Below are positions 14,901 through 21,651 of a stretch of 64,000 bases of DNA, in pieces; the first letter of the stretch is position 1; the number at the start of each line of letters is the position of its first letter. The DNA is from Actinostola sp. cb2023. Its lineage: Eukaryota; Cnidaria; Anthozoa; Actiniaria; Actinostolidae. The DNA lies in the NCBI GenBank assembly GCA_033675265.1, contig JAUJYZ010001178.1:124001-188000 (forward strand), read 5' to 3'. The position numbers and the translations under genes are program-made. Below the pieces are notes generated by a model that was not told where the DNA came from, made no database searches, and saw only the letters and a program-made list of their open reading frames with translations.

Positions 14901-17325
14901 GCCAACCCCGCTGTGTAAAGAATTTGCAATTTTCCGTTGCGCCACCGTAGCGTCCACGCATATTCTAGCTCAAGTTTCAGCAAGTAAATTGGTAATTTCG
15001 TACTGATTATTTGGCGTAATTCGGTTGTAAGAGGATGGAAAATGTGGGGAATTTATCGTACAATCGGTATCCAGTGAAAATATCAATGTGAATTGAATTC
15101 CTTTCGATTTATGGCCGGTTGAATCGAGTCACCCGATCTTGAGGTCTCCTACCTTGACTTCGTCTTTTAGAGAGTGAATTCAAGAAAACAAAAACCACCC
15201 TAAAACAAGTCTAAATGCTCCCAAAATCATTACAGACATTAAAGGAATCACAACAAAGGTAAATGAAGGTTTTTGAAGCATTTTATTAGAATAAAGATAT
15301 TTTCAGTGATCATTCGTAGTTTTCATATATATTCTCCCATACAGATAATCAGCTTGGGCTACCTGTGTTGGAACGAAGGAAAACCGTCCATTGAGGACAA
15401 TTTTCTCCATCGAACTTCAGCTTTGTACGCGCCATTTTGTTTTTATCTGTCTGTCCTCTTATTTGCTGTCTGTCCTCTTATTTGCTGCAACTCGTTTTAT
15501 TTGCAGCAACTCGTTCTATTTGTTGCAACTCGTTTATTTGTTGCAACTCGTTTTATTTGCTGCAACTCGTTTTATTTGCTGCAACTCGTATTTGCTGCAA
15601 CTCGTTTTATTTGCAGCAACTCGTTTTATTTGTTCCAACTCGTTTTATTTGCTGCAACTCGTTTTATTTGCTGCAACTCGTTTTATTTGCTGCAACTCGT
15701 TTTATTTGCTGCAACTCGTTTTATTTGCTGCAACTCGTTTTATTTGCTGCAACTCGTTTTATTTGCAGCAACTCGTTTTATTTGTTGCAACTCGTTTTAT
15801 TTGCTGCAACTCGTTTTATTTGCAGCAACTCGTTCTATTTGTTGCAACTCGTTTATTTGTTGCAACTCGTTTTATTTGCAGCAACTCGTTTTATTTGCAG
15901 CAACTCGTTTTATTTGTTCCAACTCGTTTTATTTGCTGCAACTCGTTTTATTTGCTGCAACTCGTTTTATTTGCTGCAACTCGTTTTATTTGCTGCAACT
16001 CGTTTTATTTGCAGCAACTCGTTTTATTTGTTGCAACTCGTTTTATTTGCTGCAACTCGTTTTATTTGCAGCAACTCGTTCTATTTGTTGCAACTCGTTT
16101 ATTTGTTGCAAGTCCTTTTATTTGCAGCAACTCGTTTTATTTGCAGCAACTCGTTTTATTTGCTGCAACTCGTTTTATTTGCAGCAACTCGTTTTATTTG
16201 TTGCAACTCGTTTTATTTGCTGCAACTCGTTTTATTTGCAGCAACTCGTTCTATTTGTTGCAACTCGTTTTATTTGCTGCAACTCGTTTTATAGATTGGT
16301 CAATTTCATGTTCTAAAAATAGCCAAACTTGTTTGAACGCCGTGACCGATTTTAATGCTAAATGGATGCTCCTACTTATGGGCTCCTGCAGAAGTACATG
16401 TAGGGTAGTGTAGGTCTAATAGAGTCGTTTTCGTATGAGTGGGAAGTAGTTACGGTACGGTTCGTGCCGTGCGGTGACCGTATCGCGCCATCATCGTGCG
16501 GTATCCAAGCATTCTGATTGGTTGAGAAATGATTTCGCGCGCTGTGATTGGTTGAATACAATGTGTTCGATTCCGTACCGTGACCGTAACTCCGTACAGT
16601 ATGTTTCCCACTCATACGAAAACGACTCTATTGCACCCTTGATACTAAAGTTGTGACTGGTAAATTTGCAATAGAATTCAATAAACATCATAATATACAG
16701 CTATTTCCAAAAAGGTTGGTGAAGGTTTTGTTGCATGTTGCATATACCAAGCCCGAAATGTATTGTGGATCATATGTAAATAATGTCAGCATGCACATAC
16801 AGAAGAAAATATGCCAGCTCCATATTGTGAAGACAAAGTTTGGGAAAATTCCCAGAGTTCATATTGTTGTGACCTTTCGCATTTCGGGCTTGGTATGCAA
16901 GATGCAACAAAACCTTTACCAACCTTTTCTTGAAATAGCTGTATATAGCTAATTGTATAATCGTTGTCAGGTTTAAAATCATGAAAGCTACGACCAAAAG
17001 GAATTCTGGGAAATTAAAACTCTCAAATAACACCGTCAAATCATCGACCTTTTTATCCAGACTTGTAGGATCTTAGTTAAATAGCTCATATACCTTCAAA
17101 ACTACGAGAACATTGAATATATCTACATGAAATGTGGCTCATGAACTGATTTCCCATCCATCCTTGCGGTCTCAGCTTCTATGATTTATGATTTTCAACC
17201 CGACAACGATTATGCAATTAGCTATATACCAAAATGCACATTCTACACCTCTCCTTGTTGTGGCAGCTGTGATTAACAGATGTTTATTATTTCAGGATCA
17301 AATCATATCATTTGCAAGAAGATGA
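1..17325 (+). CDS. COQ6: COQ6, ubiquinone biosynthesis monooxygenase, C-terminal part (three exons)
   Basis: The exons are 1-72 (cut by the window edge), 1481-1647 and 17296-17325. Donor gtaata follows 72, acceptor ttcag precedes 1481, donor gtacct follows 1647 and acceptor tttcag precedes 17296. Phases agree (codon split after its first base at 72; phase 0 at 1647). Together they encode the last 88 residues, starting LGLADVSC and containing YETERQRAIVPM, then ending DQIISFARR and TGA. This matches the C-terminus of COQ6, a FAD-dependent mitochondrial hydroxylase acting on the coenzyme Q ring; YETERQR and the short final exon (EQIMAFASK in human) are the recognisable parts. The FAD-binding N-terminal part lies upstream of the window. 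The last intron is 15.6 kb and holds most of the repeats between 1.6 and 17.3 kb. The final exon is only 30 bp, so its assignment rests on phase, splice site and motif agreement. Confidence 0.85.
146..653. mobile_element. MITE with GAGTGCAAACC-type inverted ends, copy A
   Basis: The left end begins GAGTACAAACCATA and the right end finishes TTGCACTC, both flanked by TA. Inner sequence holds the same short A/T-rich motifs (agtactaaatag and its complement) as copies B (669-789) and C (17559-19146). A second MITE (158-521) is inserted in it. TA flanks suggest a Tc1/mariner-like mover; there is no coding capacity. Confidence 0.6.
158..521. mobile_element. MITE nested in copy A (TAGACCCTATGCA ends)
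   Basis: Inverted ends TAGACCCTATGCA and TGCATAGGGTCTA bound about 364 bp. The uninterrupted target (accatatgtccgtg) is visible in copy B at about 678-690, which proves insertion. Related internal sequence (aaaacagagagttttgtatg and the cgaggcctttag region) recurs at 46731-46918, inverted at 52551-52753, and more distantly at 56513-56901. Confidence 0.65.
669..789. mobile_element. MITE with GAGTGCAAACC ends, copy B (short)
   Basis: GAGTGCAAACCATATGTCC at the left and GGACATATGGTTTACACTC at the right, TA on both sides, 121 bp. This is the minimal form of the family and serves as the empty-site reference for copies A and C. Confidence 0.7.
1372..1443. repeat. ATT/TTA microsatellite
   Basis: Imperfect (ATT)n with interspersed AATT steps, inside the COQ6 penultimate intron just upstream of the exon at 1481. 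Confidence 0.9.
1674..1842. mobile_element. Truncated MITE, TTGCATAATCGTTGTCGGG family
   Basis: The left end and body match the full copy at 16944-17226 and the interrupted copy at 45008-46110, including ggaattctgggaaattaaaa and cttgtaggat. It stops at about 1842, where sequence changes to a segment (1843-1890) also present inverted at about 14005-14066. Confidence 0.7.
1843..2518. other. Intron DNA without a recognised gene
   Basis: Positions 1843-1890 are repeated in inverted orientation near 14005-14066 (gtttatcaagtaaagggg and complement). The rest looks like unique or decayed repeat sequence; I see no coding signal. Confidence 0.4.
2519..2660 (+). mobile_element. SINE fragment (body of the tRNA-SINE family)
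   Basis: Shares atggttagaccttcgcgtgg and gtcccgtctctccacat with the copies at 40901-41165 and 61280-61742. Both the tRNA head and the 3' tail are missing. Confidence 0.6.
2661..3005. mobile_element. Probable poly-G-ended repeat element
   Basis: Starts with cccgggggggggggg followed by gtacttggtt and contains internal near-repeats of 'acctggattta'. The outer parts tatgtacggcg and cgccgcacata are roughly complementary, suggesting degenerate inverted ends. Similar poly-G starts occur at 20857. Confidence 0.35.
3399..3430 (-). repeat. Terminal hairpin of the AATTA-associated element, copy 4 end
   Basis: A hairpin (3401-3428) directly follows AATTA in + orientation, so read on the - strand it ends CGAGT followed by AATTA, as at 35428-35460 and 46072-46105. 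Continuing sequence (ttataaaa) also agrees with the inner edge of those copies. The loop reads CTACGG on the - strand. Confidence 0.5.
3461..3595 (+). repeat. 91-bp tandem duplication
   Basis: ggcgtcagttg..caatatccggtcacatggtatc occurs at about 3461 and again at 3552, followed in both by 'ctagtatctc' and 'aaatgtattggaaccattt'. It lies just outside the left inverted arm of the OTU transposon. Confidence 0.75.
3609..5163 (+). mobile_element. OTU-coding transposon bounded by inverted repeats
   Basis: An arm at 3609-3688 (aaatgtattggaaccattta onward) is repeated inverted at 5083-5163 with about 90% identity by eye. The interior is almost filled by the OTU/2A-like ORF. Inverted arms of about 80 bp suggest a DNA-type or composite mover; OTU proteases are also carried by Helentron-type elements, so the class is open. 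Confidence 0.5.
3787..4944 (+). CDS. Transposon protein: peptide repeats, 2A-like sequence, truncated OTU protease domain
   Basis: The frame is open from 3748; no early ATG exists (first in-frame ATG is about residue 77 counted from 3787), so a 5' exon or non-AUG start is likely; a possible acceptor (accacag) ends at 3772. In order: three near-identical 23-residue units (69-bp DNA repeats starting 3952, 4021, 4090; core ATPSIREGAV), two QMNxCYQKSKL units, a basic stretch, then LLISGDIEVNPGP (residues about 241-253), a 2A-like ribosome-skipping motif that would release the downstream part. An OTU cysteine-protease domain follows with the Asp-Cys pair GAGDCFFRTV (D289, C290) and conserved GTWCDALIIQAVADA. 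The ORF stops just after ESNEGFAAFTV, where family members continue to the catalytic His, so the protease looks truncated and probably inactive. The family reading is from memory of transposon-borne OTU proteins. Confidence 0.65.
   Translation: MRLAHGAHAQKYKTTAILVFRPTIRVEFYEQNLALFTRWSVKLSVEDEKIFKFEIATPSIREGAVVAANNEETSKYMVATPSIREGAVPAANNEETSKYMVATPSIREGAVPAANNEETTSTVELQRYNETNKYQMNQCYQKSKLYYETNSKQMNHCYQKSKLLKHSNLQNCHAKSVVAVGCTSVSYDMRREVSQKYDNNYLSQSRRAKHKISKILVTIIVDCYPICNKQHQRYCISRRKLLISGDIEVNPGPVSNANNTVPRIPPMVLLQSRLTEQGLRSIDVGGAGDCFFRTVSHQLYGETNYHMDVRTTGVQYMRNNPERFIESNTAYSWVKYISNMSRQGTWCDALIIQAVADAMNLTIRITESNEGFAAFTVMRMCETIQ
5164..6190. other. Intron DNA without a recognised gene
   Basis: No conserved coding segment, tandem array or long inverted repeat was seen between the OTU transposon and the element at 6191. 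Confidence 0.35.
6191..7094. mobile_element. Transposon with AGGGGCGGACCATTTGAT inverted ends
   Basis: Left end AGGGGCGGACCATTTGAT, right end ATCAAATGGTCCGCCCCT, about 0.9 kb apart, followed inward by complementary G-rich and C-rich tracts (ggtgggggc / cccccgccccc). Flanking TTA/TAA is compatible with a TTAA-like target. There is no transposase ORF, so it is non-autonomous. An internal palindrome (6679-6783) is probably part of it or a nested insertion. Confidence 0.65.
6679..6783. repeat. Internal palindrome (~105 bp)
   Basis: gactctccttgcttctatac at the left pairs with gtatagaagcacggagagtc at the right; the centre is aggtcttgaaagctgtttcaagacct. It lies inside the 6191-7094 element. Confidence 0.7.
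7411..7814. mobile_element. MITE with 30-bp inverted ends
   Basis: CATTACAAAAAAGAGCAGGG near 7414 pairs with CCCTGCTCTTTTTTGTAATG near 7792-7811. There is no recognisable ORF inside. Confidence 0.7.
7815..8758. other. Intron DNA without a recognised gene
   Basis: Apart from short A/T-rich runs I see no repeat, RNA gene or conserved coding segment here. Confidence 0.3.
8759..8900 (+). repeat. 39-bp tandem repeat, about 3.5 copies
   Basis: The unit contains 'atggagaaccaaaaaaaacg' and 'ttcccaggtgttttc'. Later units differ by a few bases, and a degenerate unit continues to about 8945, where a poly-C tract begins. Confidence 0.8.
8948..8994. repeat. Uninterrupted poly-C tract (47 C)
   Basis: Forty-seven consecutive C, followed by six A. 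The exact length may be an assembly estimate. Confidence 0.9.
8995..10675. other. Intron DNA without a recognised gene
   Basis: No long inverted repeat, tandem array or conserved protein segment was recognised. Small open frames here have no protein-like features. Confidence 0.3.
10676..11760 (+). repeat. Compound minisatellite, ~85-bp long and ~47-bp short units
   Basis: Long units carry 'ctgccactacagagttgcgc', 'tctcctggtcttggcctcc' and 'accaagcaatatatcaagcg'. Short units skip the middle (ttggcatatcaagcgaaatt). They alternate long-short from about 11100 onward, a higher-order repeat. About 13-14 units in total; units beyond 11640 decay. All three + frames remain open across much of it, a by-product of the repeat rather than a gene. 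Confidence 0.9.
11760..13660. other. Intron DNA with a diverged internal duplication
   Basis: Segments near 12690-12800 and 13070-13175 share 'taccgacccccaag', then 'cattca' and 'ttcaaaaaatg(c/t)atagct', suggesting an old duplication. I recognise no gene. Confidence 0.35.
13664..13905. repeat. 42-bp tandem repeat, about 6 copies
   Basis: Unit: 'catagaactaggttgtagaa' followed by 'gttcttgagcgtccatcacc'. The 42-bp period is a multiple of three, so a - strand frame stays open across it (LVMDAQELLQPSSM repeats); one copy has a 3-bp insertion (gcggcg). Confidence 0.9.
14105..14317 (-). pseudogene. Fragment resembling the N-terminal region of a transposon tyrosine recombinase (Crypton-like)
   Basis: The - strand frame encodes EEVESEQKINDSVRFA then a segment ending RLRNTRWCVNMFE and a stop at about 14128. 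A helix-rich piece ending in 'TRWxVNxF' is typical of Crypton-derived proteins and some ZMYM-type proteins. It abuts the left arm of the 14318-15367 palindrome, so it may be an exon truncated by that insertion. Family assignment is from pattern memory and weak. Confidence 0.3.
14318..15367. mobile_element. Near-perfect 1.05-kb palindrome (two 509-bp arms, 32-bp spacer)
   Basis: Arms 14318-14826 and 14859-15367 are inverted copies with only one mismatch noticed (cagcgggggtgg against the complement of ccaaccccgctg). Arm ends read CACAGGTAGCCCAAGCTG / CAGCTTGGGCTACCTGTG. Near-identity implies recent origin or ongoing arm-to-arm conversion. It may be a fold-back transposon or an inverted duplication; no target duplication was identified. 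Confidence 0.9.
15462..16292 (+). repeat. 19-bp minisatellite, about 43 copies
   Basis: Unit 'gcaactcgttttatttgct' with variants at the first bases (ctgca, cagca, ttgca) and occasional 18-bp forms. Variant order recurs (for example blocks at 15760-15870 and 16000-16110), pointing to block duplications. Open frames across it are repeat by-products. Confidence 0.95.
16418..16632. mobile_element. MITE with AATAGAGTCGTTTTCGTATG ends
   Basis: Ends are exact inverted repeats of about 27 bp (to gagtggga / tcccactc) with TA at the terminal position, 215 bp in all. The interior repeats 'ctgattggttga' and 'gtgattggttga', which contain ATTGG, the reverse CCAAT motif. Confidence 0.8.
16698..16941. mobile_element. 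MITE with CAGCTATTTCC ends and TA duplication
   Basis: CAGCTATTTCCAAAAAGGTT at the left pairs with AACCTTTTCTTGAAATAGCTG at the right over about 65 bp; TA flanks both. It lies directly next to the TTGCATAATCG MITE (16944-17226). Confidence 0.8.
16944..17226. mobile_element. MITE, TTGCATAATCGTTGTCGGG family, full copy
   Basis: TATAGCTAATTGTATAATCG at the left and CGATTATGCAATTAGCTATA at the right. This intact copy supplies the empty-site reference that dates the insertion in the 45008-46110 copy. It ends 70 bp before the last COQ6 exon. Confidence 0.85.
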
Positions 17326-17403
17326 GTTGTTTGCAAAGCTCTCAAATAAGTCTGTTTGCAATAGCAATAAGCCTAAACTACAGACATCTTTGTGTCAACC
17401 AGT

Positions 17404-17409
17404 AATAAA
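17404..17409 (+). terminator. Likely COQ6 polyadenylation signal AATAAA
   Basis: AATAAA lies 79 bp downstream of the COQ6 stop codon, a normal 3' UTR distance. No transcript evidence is available. Confidence 0.5.
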
Positions 17410-17598
17410 ACCAGCCATATCATAGGTAGCCTGATTTTCAGTGGTTGACCCGTGCCGTCTGAAAATCAGGCTATATCATAGGGTGTTATGTTGCTCATGG
17501 ATGGTACATGTATCTAAGTAATATTGCTTGTGGACACTAGTGTTGGGCTCACTTTCTAGAGTGCAAACCATATGTCCGTGAAACAGTACTAACTAATT

Positions 17599-19055
17599 AC
17601 TCGGACACTTATATTTTTTATATTTCTTCGTAGTACACAAAATGCAAAGAATGTGATCGTATCGGTCAGGAATGTCTGTTTCAGGGTTTCGATTGGCTGA
17701 AAACGGGGGCGATGATATCCAAACGCTTAATGAGGTAATTCTATGCTGAAACGGGTCAAATGAGTTTCCGAGCGTATATCAAACTAAATCCGAAGTATTG
17801 TTCGCTCTAGGATCATCGTTAATAGAAGTGCTAACTCATCGTTCCATACCCTGGTTCCAGAGTCTCGAAAGTCGGGTCTACGAAGTAATGTTTCAAAGCC
17901 GAGAATGAGGACTAGACGGGGTTTCCAGTCCGAGGCGAAGCCGAGGACTGGAAACCCCGTCTAGTCCGAATTCGAGGTTTTGGAACGACTTCTCATACTC
18001 ATTAATTATTACATGCAATGGCCTAAAGGCAACAAATAAAGAGTTGCAAGATTTTAGCCCGGAAAAGCAAGAATTCCAGTCTGCATATTCTCTGCTCATG
18101 CGCAGAGTCGAGTACATCGTATATAAATAATAACCCACATGTGTTGGACTCTTGAGTAGCATGAAGTAGAGCCTGCTTTCAGATTGAATCTCATTCGGAC
18201 AGAGTGGTACTCTGTCCAAGGTCCCGATGATTGTTATATGAGGGATAAGAACTCAGGAAAGAGTACTTTGAAATCCATCATTTCTAAGTCCTTGGACTTT
18301 GAAATGCATTTCAAAGTACTCTTAAGCGGACTTTCCGGGGTTTCCAGGTCCATCATGTGACCGAATTTGATGCACCGGATTGGCTGGTTACCTCATGAAT
18401 AATTAATGAGTTTGAGAAGTCGAGTCCGAATGAAAATAGTGCTATTGAAGCCTTTGTAAGCTTATAAATATATTTAACAAAAACAAACGCGTCTTAAAGG
18501 GCGTTATCAGAACCATTCGAGTACGTACTGATTTGAGATCTTTATCTATGCTCACCGACAAATAGTCTCCCTCGTCACGCAACTGTCATTGTCATAACGT
18601 GTATTGAACGTATGATAAAAAAACAGGGTCAAGTATCGGAGATTGTCACGGAAGAATGACTCTATAGTCTCTTCTCTTCGTCTGTCAATTTTGAGATAGC
18701 TGTGGGTTGTTCTACCAATGGTGTGTGTTGGTGAGCAAAGATAGAGATCTACTTGTCATAATGCCCGAGTATACGCTCATTGAGCATGAAAAAAGAATGC
18801 GAAGTATGTGATCGTATCGGTCAGGAATGTCTGTTTCAGGGTTTCGATAACTGGGGCGCTGATATCCGAACACGTAATTCTATGCTCAAACGGGTCAAAT
18901 AGTTCGCTCTTGGGTCATCATTTGGACGTTCGAAGTACGTACTGCAGACGGACGATTCGGAGATCTTTATCTATCCTCACCGACACATAGTCTCCCTAGT
19001 CACGCAACTGTCATTGTCATAAATGTCCGAGTGTACGCTCATTGAGCGTCTTGTT
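17599..19055 (-). mobile_element. AATTA-associated hairpin-type element, copy 3 (rearranged)
   Basis: Read on the - strand it starts AACAAGACGCTCAATGAGCG and ends at CCGAGT directly before AATTAG. A second 5' end (GCTCAATGAGC) lies internally at about 18767-18778, and 17640-17770 is repeated at 18795-18925 (gatcgtatcggtcaggaatg), so two truncated units appear joined head to tail. No protein was recognised. Confidence 0.6.
17909..17967. repeat. Perfect hairpin, 23-bp stem and 13-base loop
   Basis: ggactagacggggtttccag pairs with its complement around the loop gaggcgaagccga. It lies inside copy 3 of the hairpin element. Confidence 0.85.
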
Positions 19056-19302
19056 AGTACTAAATAGCACTGATGAAACAATAGAGATAACACTATTTAG
19101 TACTATTTAGAAATAGTACTATTTCACGGACATATGGTTTGCACTCTAATGTTGGGAAAGGCTGTGCACGTAATGAATCGAAAACAATAGCATTCAAGTT
19201 TCAAAGCAAATAACTGCATTGTTAATCACAAAAATACTGTCAGTTTGTAGTGTAAAGTTGTATTGTGCCCACTATCAAGACTTGGGTTAGAGTAAACGCA
19301 CA

Positions 19303-19569
19303 GTTAAAGTGCATATCAGGGTTTTGGGTTTCTTTTGAAAATCAGTATTTTGTGATTTGAGCGTCGCATTTGCGAGTTATGAAGGTTTGAAATCATGATA
19401 TACTAATTAGGTGCGTTGACGTCACCTAATTAACATATCACGATTTTCAAACCATCACTGATAACTCGCAAATGCGAAGCTCAAATCACAAAATACTGAA
19501 CCATCCCACTATTCACTTATATATAATCGATTTTCAAAAGAAACCCAAAACCCTGATATGCACTTTAAC
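19303..19569. mobile_element. MITE with GTTAAAGTGCATATCAGGG ends
   Basis: Arms of about 130 bp are complementary with a few differences (outer 40 bp nearly exact), closing around aggtgcgttgacgtcaccta, which includes a TGACGTCA motif. Confidence 0.85.
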
Positions 19570-20039
19570 AATAGGATAATGAATGTTTCTTATCCAATGA
19601 GAGATGGTGGAATTGAGCATTCTCATTCTCTGCTTTTAAGTGGAAATAAAAACGACAAAGACTAAAAATAAAGATATATTTATTACATTTGTAATGTATT
19701 TAGTTCTTGCATTTTGAGATACAAACCAGTCGGCAACCCAGGGGGGAGCCTTACGCAGTAAGTTAGTGACTCCCTCCTCTCTGTTAACACCACTAGTAGT
19801 GATGTTCTGTCATGGACTACATGTAATCCTGTTGATTTGTTTTCAAATTCTTGGAACCTGTATCAAGCTTTAGACCTGATGTTATACATCCGATTTGAAT
19901 CATTGTATTGGCACCAATTAGGGTAACCTCTTTATGTAACTTCTTCATACAGTACGGTAGTACCTCAGAAAATGACTCCGTTCAGTGGGTAAGTCACAAC
20001 TGGAGATAATAGTCTAGTTTGGGAATTTGGGGGTACAGG

Positions 20040-20490
20040 GGTCCATGTAGAATAAGGGGATCCATGTATGTTGGGACCATATAGAATCATAATAGGGGAT
20101 ATGTGGGGTCCATGTAGAATAGGGCCCGAGCCAGGGAGGTATGTGGGGTCCATGTAGAGTAGGGCCCGAGCCAGGGGGTATGTGGGGTCCATGTAGAATA
20201 AGGGGATCCAGGGGGGTACATGTATGTCGGGACCATATAGAATCATAATAGGGGGTATGTGGGGTCCATGTAGAATAGCACCCGAGCCACGGGGGAATGT
20301 GGGGTCCATGTAGAATAGCACCCGAGCCATGGGGGTATGTGGGGTCCATGTAGAATAGGGCCCGAGCCATGGGGGTATGTGGGGTCCATGTAGAATAGCA
20401 CCCGAGCCATGGGGGTATGTGGGGTCCATGTAGAATAGGGCCCGAGCCATGGGGGTATGTGGGGTCCATGTAGAATAGCACCCGAGCCAG
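20040..20490. repeat. 40-bp minisatellite, about 10 copies
   Basis: Unit 'tgtggggtccatgtagaata' plus 'gcacccgagccatgggggta'. gcac and gggc variants alternate between neighbours, a two-unit higher-order pattern. Two longer variant blocks (with gggaccatatagaatcataa) occur near 20070 and 20230. Confidence 0.95.
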
Positions 20491-20856
20491 TAAAGTAACC
20501 CTCTTCATTTGATGAGATGACATGCAATCTACACCGTTCTGATAACTAGGGAGAGGAAAAAGAAGAAATGCTCACAGAAGGGCTGAGTATCAAGCAACCT
20601 TTTTTCAACTCCCCCAGCTACCATGAAGTACAATGGAGCTCACTGAGTAACTAAAAGGAACAAAGGAATTTCTAACTGGAGTGAAGACCAACCCAGTTAC
20701 ATGTATGTGTTCATTAGGCTGCATTTACACAGTACCAGACAAACTAGACACAGACACAAAGTTGTTTACACACTACTGGCACAGATTGAAACATGCTAAC
20801 TGGTCTAAACTAATTGGTACATACTGTACATGTATAGTAACCTCTACTAATGGCCC

Positions 20857-21196
20857 GGGGGGGGGGGTACTCCCTTTGTCCAAGTGGTAGGGGTGATCGG
20901 CGGCCCTTTTAGGGTTGAAAATATTTCCTGTGTGTACCTTTTAGGGTTCAGACACAAAAGTCAGTTACGTAACACGAGTCCGTACCTTTTAGGGTCAATT
21001 GAACAGAAGAAAGATATTGTCCAGTCACTGATTAACGATATCAGCACAATCACTTTTTCCGGCGACATATATGGCCGTATCTTTTAGGGGTCAAAATGAA
21101 CATGGCTTCAACAGCTCTTGTAATTTATGCTTACCTTTTAGGGTCGTTTTCAAAACCGACCGCCGATCACCCCTACCACTTGGACAAAGGGAGTAA

Positions 21197-21227
<31 letters not shown>
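20857..21227. mobile_element. MITE with homopolymer ends (G11 ... C30)
   Basis: Inside the G tract, gtactccctttgtccaagtg is matched inverted by cacttggacaaagggagtaa before the C tract. The interior repeats 'ccttttagggt' five times on the + strand. Confidence 0.8.
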
Positions 21228-21229
<2 letters not shown>

Positions 21230-21379
21230 ACTAACGGCCACCTCCCCACAATAGCCACCTCTCTGTAATGGCCAGGGTTTTCTGTCCCGGCCACCAGCAA
21301 GCCCATACATTTGGCCACCTCTACACAACGGCCACCAAATTTATTCCCGAGGTGGCCATTATGGAGAGGTTCGACTGTA
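21228..21379. mobile_element. pogo-type MITE fragment (GGCCACCTC repeats)
   Basis: The right end reads gaggttcgactgTA, the inverted form of TACAGTCRAACCTC typical of pogo/Tigger-like elements, and the body is made of 'ggccacctc' motifs as in 32146-33050. The left end is lost against the poly-C tract. Confidence 0.6.
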
Positions 21380-21651
21380 ATCTTGAATTTTTCCAGCACT
21401 GTAGAAATGCAGCCTTAGTAAATCCTAAATCGGAAAATAATTTCTATCTTCGTGTAGATGTTGGACAACTTCCTCTATTCATTGAAGTACAGTGTCAGTG
21501 GTCTTACAAATTACCTCAATAATATTAATCATGTATTAATTATTAGTATTATTTAGGTGTTATTGGAATATTGGACAAGTTTATATAAAAGACTTGAAAG
21601 CCATTTGATTGGCTCCGGCGTTGATGTAGTTTTATCTGTCAATAATAATGA

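Larger units (their letters stand above)
17559..19146. mobile_element. MITE with GAGTGCAAACC ends, copy C, enlarged by a nested insertion
   Basis: Ends GAGTGCAAACCATATGTCC / GGACATATGGTTTGCACTC with TA flanks. Its core is split between 'actaactaatt' (17598) and 'agtactaaatag' (19056) by the hairpin element at 17599-19055; copy B shows the joined sequence. Confidence 0.75.

Noticed and set aside
15273..16413. Three + strand frames of 285-347 codons
   Set aside because: They read the 19-bp minisatellite in three phases; no frame has conserved content.
19965..20527. - strand frames of 94-169 codons with 'STWTPHTPMARA' type repeats
   Set aside because: Readings of the 40-bp satellite in three frames.
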